18,314 bases of DNA from MGBC113645 sp036308445. GTDB taxonomy: Bacteria > Bacillota_I > Bacilli_A > Erysipelotrichales > Coprobacillaceae. Both the position numbers and the translations under genes were made by a program. The notes beneath the pieces were generated by a model that was not told the origin of the DNA, did not search any database, and saw nothing but the letters and a program-made list of their open reading frames with translations. The stretch lies in contig JAXJVS010000118.1 in the NCBI GenBank assembly GCA_036308445.1, forward strand, positions 1 through 18,314, given 5' to 3'. Positions 16,222-18,314 of the stretch are shown here, one piece after another (the stretch's first letter is position 1; every line of letters starts with the position of its first letter).

Positions 16222-16244
16222 AAAAAGAGTCATTAATGACTCTT
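16222..16244 (-). terminator. Intrinsic terminator after tsf
   Basis: Minus-strand AAGAGTCA (16244-16237), loop ttaa and TGACTCTT (16232-16225) run into further T (complement of 16222-16224). It closes the rpsB-tsf transcript 37 bases past the tsf stop. Confidence 0.88.
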
Positions 16245-16280
16245 CCATTACATCTTATAATCAGATTAAACGAATTGGAA

Positions 16281-17168
16281 TTAAGCACCCATTTGTTTAG
16301 CTACTTCTTCAGCAAAGTTTTCTTCACGTTTAGCCATACCTTCTCCAACTTGGAAACGTACGATTTCTAAAACTTTACCATTACCTAAATATTTAGCAAC
16401 TGTTAAATCTGGATCTTTAATGAATTCTTGATCAACTAAGCACATTTCTTTTAAGTTTTTGTTTAAACGTCCTTGAACCATTTTTTCAACGATGTTTTCT
16501 GGTTTTGGTTTAGCAGCTTTAGCATTTTCTTCCATAGCTTGAGCTTTTAATACAGCTAATTCTCTATCTAATACTTCTGCAGGGATAGCAGTTCTATCGA
16601 TATATTGTGGAGCACTTGCTGCAACATGCATAGCGATATCTTTAGCTTTTTCATCAGTAGCATTAGCTAATTTAACCAATGCAGTCATTTTTCCACCCAT
16701 ATGAGAATAAGCACCAAATACTTCATCATCAGTTTTTTCTAAAACTGTATATCTTCTAAAGCTTAATTTTTCACCAATTTTACCACTCTTTTCAGCAATA
16801 ACAGTAGCTAAATCTTTACCATCTACATCTAATGCTAAAGCAGCATCTAAATCAGCAGGATTATTAGCTACAACTGTAGCACCAACTAATTTTACCAATT
16901 CTTGGAATTCAGCATTTTTTGCAACGAAGTCAGTTTCAGAGTTAACTTCAACTAATGCAGCTTTATTTCCATCAACAACGAAAGCAGTTAAACCTTCAGC
17001 AGCGATTCTATCAGCTTTTTTTGCAGCTTTTGCAATACCTTTTTCTCTTAACCAGTCGAATGATGCTTCGATATCACCGTTACAAGCTTCTAATGCCTTT
17101 TTGCAATCCATCATTCCAGCACCAGTTTTTTCACGTAATTCTTTTACTAATTTTGCACTAATAGCCAT
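16281..17168 (-). CDS. tsf: Elongation factor Ts
   Basis: EF-Ts is the guanine nucleotide exchange factor for EF-Tu. The 295-aa protein has the N-terminal UBA-like domain with LVKELREKTGAGMMDCKKAL, and the signature SETDFVAKN (about 77-85), which contacts the nucleotide site of EF-Tu. The core domain repeats and a C-terminal coiled segment follow. The ATG at 17168 has AGGAGG upstream. It follows rpsB as in nearly all bacteria. A hairpin with a T run lies in the 61-base gap after rpsB and no promoter fits after it, so tsf is probably expressed by partial read-through. Confidence 0.98.
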   Translation of the reverse strand: MAISAKLVKELREKTGAGMMDCKKALEACNGDIEASFDWLREKGIAKAAKKADRIAAEGLTAFVVDGNKAALVEVNSETDFVAKNAEFQELVKLVGATVVANNPADLDAALALDVDGKDLATVIAEKSGKIGEKLSFRRYTVLEKTDDEVFGAYSHMGGKMTALVKLANATDEKAKDIAMHVAASAPQYIDRTAIPAEVLDRELAVLKAQAMEENAKAAKPKPENIVEKMVQGRLNKNLKEMCLVDQEFIKDPDLTVAKYLGNGKVLEIVRFQVGEGMAKREENFAEEVAKQMGA

Positions 17169-17190
17169 TTTTATTTCCTCCTATATTTTT

Positions 17191-17215
17191 AAAAAAAGGG
17201 AAGCATCAGCTTCCC
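17191..17215 (-). terminator. Intercistronic terminator/attenuator between rpsB and tsf
   Basis: Minus-strand GGGAAGC (17215-17209), a four-base loop and GCTTCCC (17204-17198) are followed by seven T (complement of 17191-17197). The tsf ribosome binding site begins about 10 bases later. A partial terminator between rpsB and tsf is a known arrangement in other bacteria. Confidence 0.85.
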
Positions 17216-17229
17216 TCATTTAACTTAGA

Positions 17230-18072
17230 TTAAGCTTCAGTTTTTGTTCCTTCTTCAGCATTTCTGTTTTTTCTTGGTCCTTTGTTTTTATATCTAGGAC
17301 CTTTATTTTTGTTTACTTCAACACTAGCAACAGCATCATTCATAGATACTTCTTTGTCATCTTCATCTTTAACATAAGCTACTGTTAAAGGTTCACCTTT
17401 AGCTTCGCAAATAGCATCAGCCATAGCTGCAACAATTAATTTAACAGCTCTGATTGCATCATCATTAGCAGGGATTACATAATCCACTTCATCAGGATCA
17501 CAGTTAGTATCAACAATACCAAATACAGGAATACCTAAGATTTTAGCTTCAGCAACAGCGTTGTGTTCAACTTTTGGATCAACTACGAAGATTGCATTAG
17601 GTAATCTTCTCATTTCCTTGATTCCACCTAAGTTCTTTTCTAACTTAGCTTGTTCTTTTTTCATTAAGATGACTTCTTTCTTAGTGAATAAATCGAAAGT
17701 TCCATCTTCTTCCATTTTTTCTAATTCTTTTAATCTTTTAATTCTCTTTTGAATAGTTTTGAAGTTTGTTAAAGTTCCACCTAACCAACGAGAATTTACG
17801 TAGTAACTTCCAGATCTGATTGCTTCTTCTTGAACAGCTTCTTGAGCTTGTTTCTTAGTTCCTACGAATAATACTTTTCCACCTTTTGCAACGATATCCA
17901 TTAATGCTGTATAAGCTTCATCTAATTTATCAGATGATTTCTTTAAGTCAATAATGTAGATACCATTTCTTGCTGTAAAGATGTATGGAGCCATTTTAGG
18001 ATTCCATCTTTTTGTTTGATGTCCAAAATGAACACCAACTTCTAATAATTTTTTCATTGAAATTACTGCCAT
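17230..18072 (-). CDS. rpsB: 30S ribosomal protein S2
   Basis: S2 is a late-assembling protein of the small subunit that helps bind S1 or its equivalent. The 280-aa product has the S2 signatures VHFGHQTKRWNPKM near the N terminus and the central PNAIFVVDPKVEHNAVAEA block. IPVFGIVDTNCDP and the YVIPANDDAIRAVKL segment follow. It is longer than the roughly 235-250 aa usual in the family. The extra part is a basic C-terminal tail with a near-duplicate KNKGPRYKNKGPRKNR and then an acidic end. The ATG at 18072 has GGAGG 10 bases upstream. A second GGAGG lies about 18 bases further up. It is the first gene of the cluster, with a promoter and a structured leader. Confidence 0.98.
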   Translation of the reverse strand: MAVISMKKLLEVGVHFGHQTKRWNPKMAPYIFTARNGIYIIDLKKSSDKLDEAYTALMDIVAKGGKVLFVGTKKQAQEAVQEEAIRSGSYYVNSRWLGGTLTNFKTIQKRIKRLKELEKMEEDGTFDLFTKKEVILMKKEQAKLEKNLGGIKEMRRLPNAIFVVDPKVEHNAVAEAKILGIPVFGIVDTNCDPDEVDYVIPANDDAIRAVKLIVAAMADAICEAKGEPLTVAYVKDEDDKEVSMNDAVASVEVNKNKGPRYKNKGPRKNRNAEEGTKTEA

Positions 18073-18116
18073 GTAACTTCTTCCTCCTTTTTGTTTTTTT
18101 CCTCCATTACTTCCAA

Positions 18117-18162
18117 CATTTTACACCTTTTAGGCACACGTAAAATGAATCCATAATGTGTG
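18117..18162 (-). promoter_or_regulatory. Structured rpsB leader, possible pseudoknot
   Basis: In the minus-strand leader, CATTTTAC (18147-18140) pairs perfectly with GTAAAATG (18124-18117). The loop between holds GTGTG (18139-18135) and a small CCT/AGG stem. Upstream, CACAC (18162-18158) can pair with that loop GTGTG and form a pseudoknot, or else a competing hairpin. Ribosomal protein leaders often bind their own product, so S2 autoregulation is a reasonable guess. This is inferred from base pairing alone. Confidence 0.5.
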
Positions 18163-18181
18163 TATTTTTAATACCTTGCTA

Positions 18182-18210
18182 ATAATATCACATTTTTAAT
18201 ATCATGACAA
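18182..18210 (-). promoter_or_regulatory. Promoter of rpsB-tsf
   Basis: Minus-strand TTGTCA (18210-18205) and TATTAT (18187-18182) are 17 bases apart, with TGA before the -10 (extended -10). The start site would be near 18175, so the untranslated leader is about 100 bases and includes the hairpin at 18117-18147. Confidence 0.7.
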
Positions 18211-18273
18211 GCTAAAAATATCTATTTTTCAACTCTTCTGATTCAAATATGATAATGTCTTAAGTAAACCAAG

Positions 18274-18307
18274 TTGATTATGTCTCAACTCGTTGAGACA
18301 TAATCAA
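18274..18307. repeat. 34-bp near-perfect palindrome with nearby partial copy
   Basis: Arms TTGATTATGTCTCAAC (18274-18289) and GTTGAGACATAATCAA (18292-18307) are exact inverted repeats around a two-base centre. No T run follows on either strand, so a simple terminator is unlikely. A related sequence, GATAATGTCTTAAG (18251-18264), matches GATTATGTCTCAAC inside the left arm at 11 of 14 positions, 25 bases away. The element lies upstream of the rpsB promoter. It could be a protein binding site, a mobile-element end, or the end of a gene beyond the window. Confidence 0.7.
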
Positions 18308-18314
18308 TTCACAT

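Noticed and set aside
18251..18307. CRISPR repeat or tandem array suggested by the repeated ATGTCT motif
   Set aside because: Only three related units are present, one of them inverted and one degenerate, with no spacers of constant length and no cas genes.

Overview
The window reads as a low-GC (roughly one third G+C), standard-code chromosomal segment of a Bacillota bacterium. It encodes PolC-type DNA polymerase III, a LspA-RluD pair, the MEP-pathway enzyme Dxr, and the Firmicutes-type order rpsB-tsf-pyrH-frr-uppS-cdsA-dxr-rseP-polC. The style of the proteins and the ISL3-type transposase remnant suggest an Erysipelotrichia-like gut commensal; that placement is inference, not demonstrated. 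TGA is used as a stop codon, so this is not a Mycoplasma-type code. All intact genes but one lie on the minus strand.

Reading along the minus strand (right to left): 18314-18073 holds a large palindrome, an rpsB promoter and a structured leader. Then come rpsB and tsf (translation), pyrH (UMP kinase), frr (ribosome recycling), uppS and cdsA (undecaprenyl phosphate and phospholipid synthesis), dxr (isoprenoid precursors), rseP (intramembrane protease) and polC (replication). This is the classic growth-related cluster, but it is cut by intrinsic terminators after rpsB, tsf, frr and rseP. New promoters are visible before pyrH and uppS. Those after rpsB and rseP have no obvious promoter behind them and look like attenuators. 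The proS gene that sits between rseP and polC in Bacillus is absent. polC is followed not by rimP-nusA but by a small cupin gene and a ZIP metal transporter gene, ending in a strong terminator.

The middle (3208-5400) holds a secreted or membrane-anchored L,D-transpeptidase (YkuD) gene, convergent with the only intact plus-strand gene, a DUF1836 MerR-like regulator. That regulator is divergent from a hemolysin III/PAQR membrane protein gene. A nearly perfect 30-bp palindrome covers the -10 region of the hemolysin III promoter, which makes a regulator/target pair likely. The left part (557-2533) is an lspA-rluD-comEB operon with tightly overlapping genes, its own promoter and a terminator. A decayed ISL3-family transposase tail on the plus strand abuts the end of comEB.

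Most of the window is ordinary core genome. The items worth a second look are the DUF1836/hemolysin III operator, the possible pseudoknot in the rpsB leader, the 34-bp palindrome at the right edge, and the intercistronic terminators.
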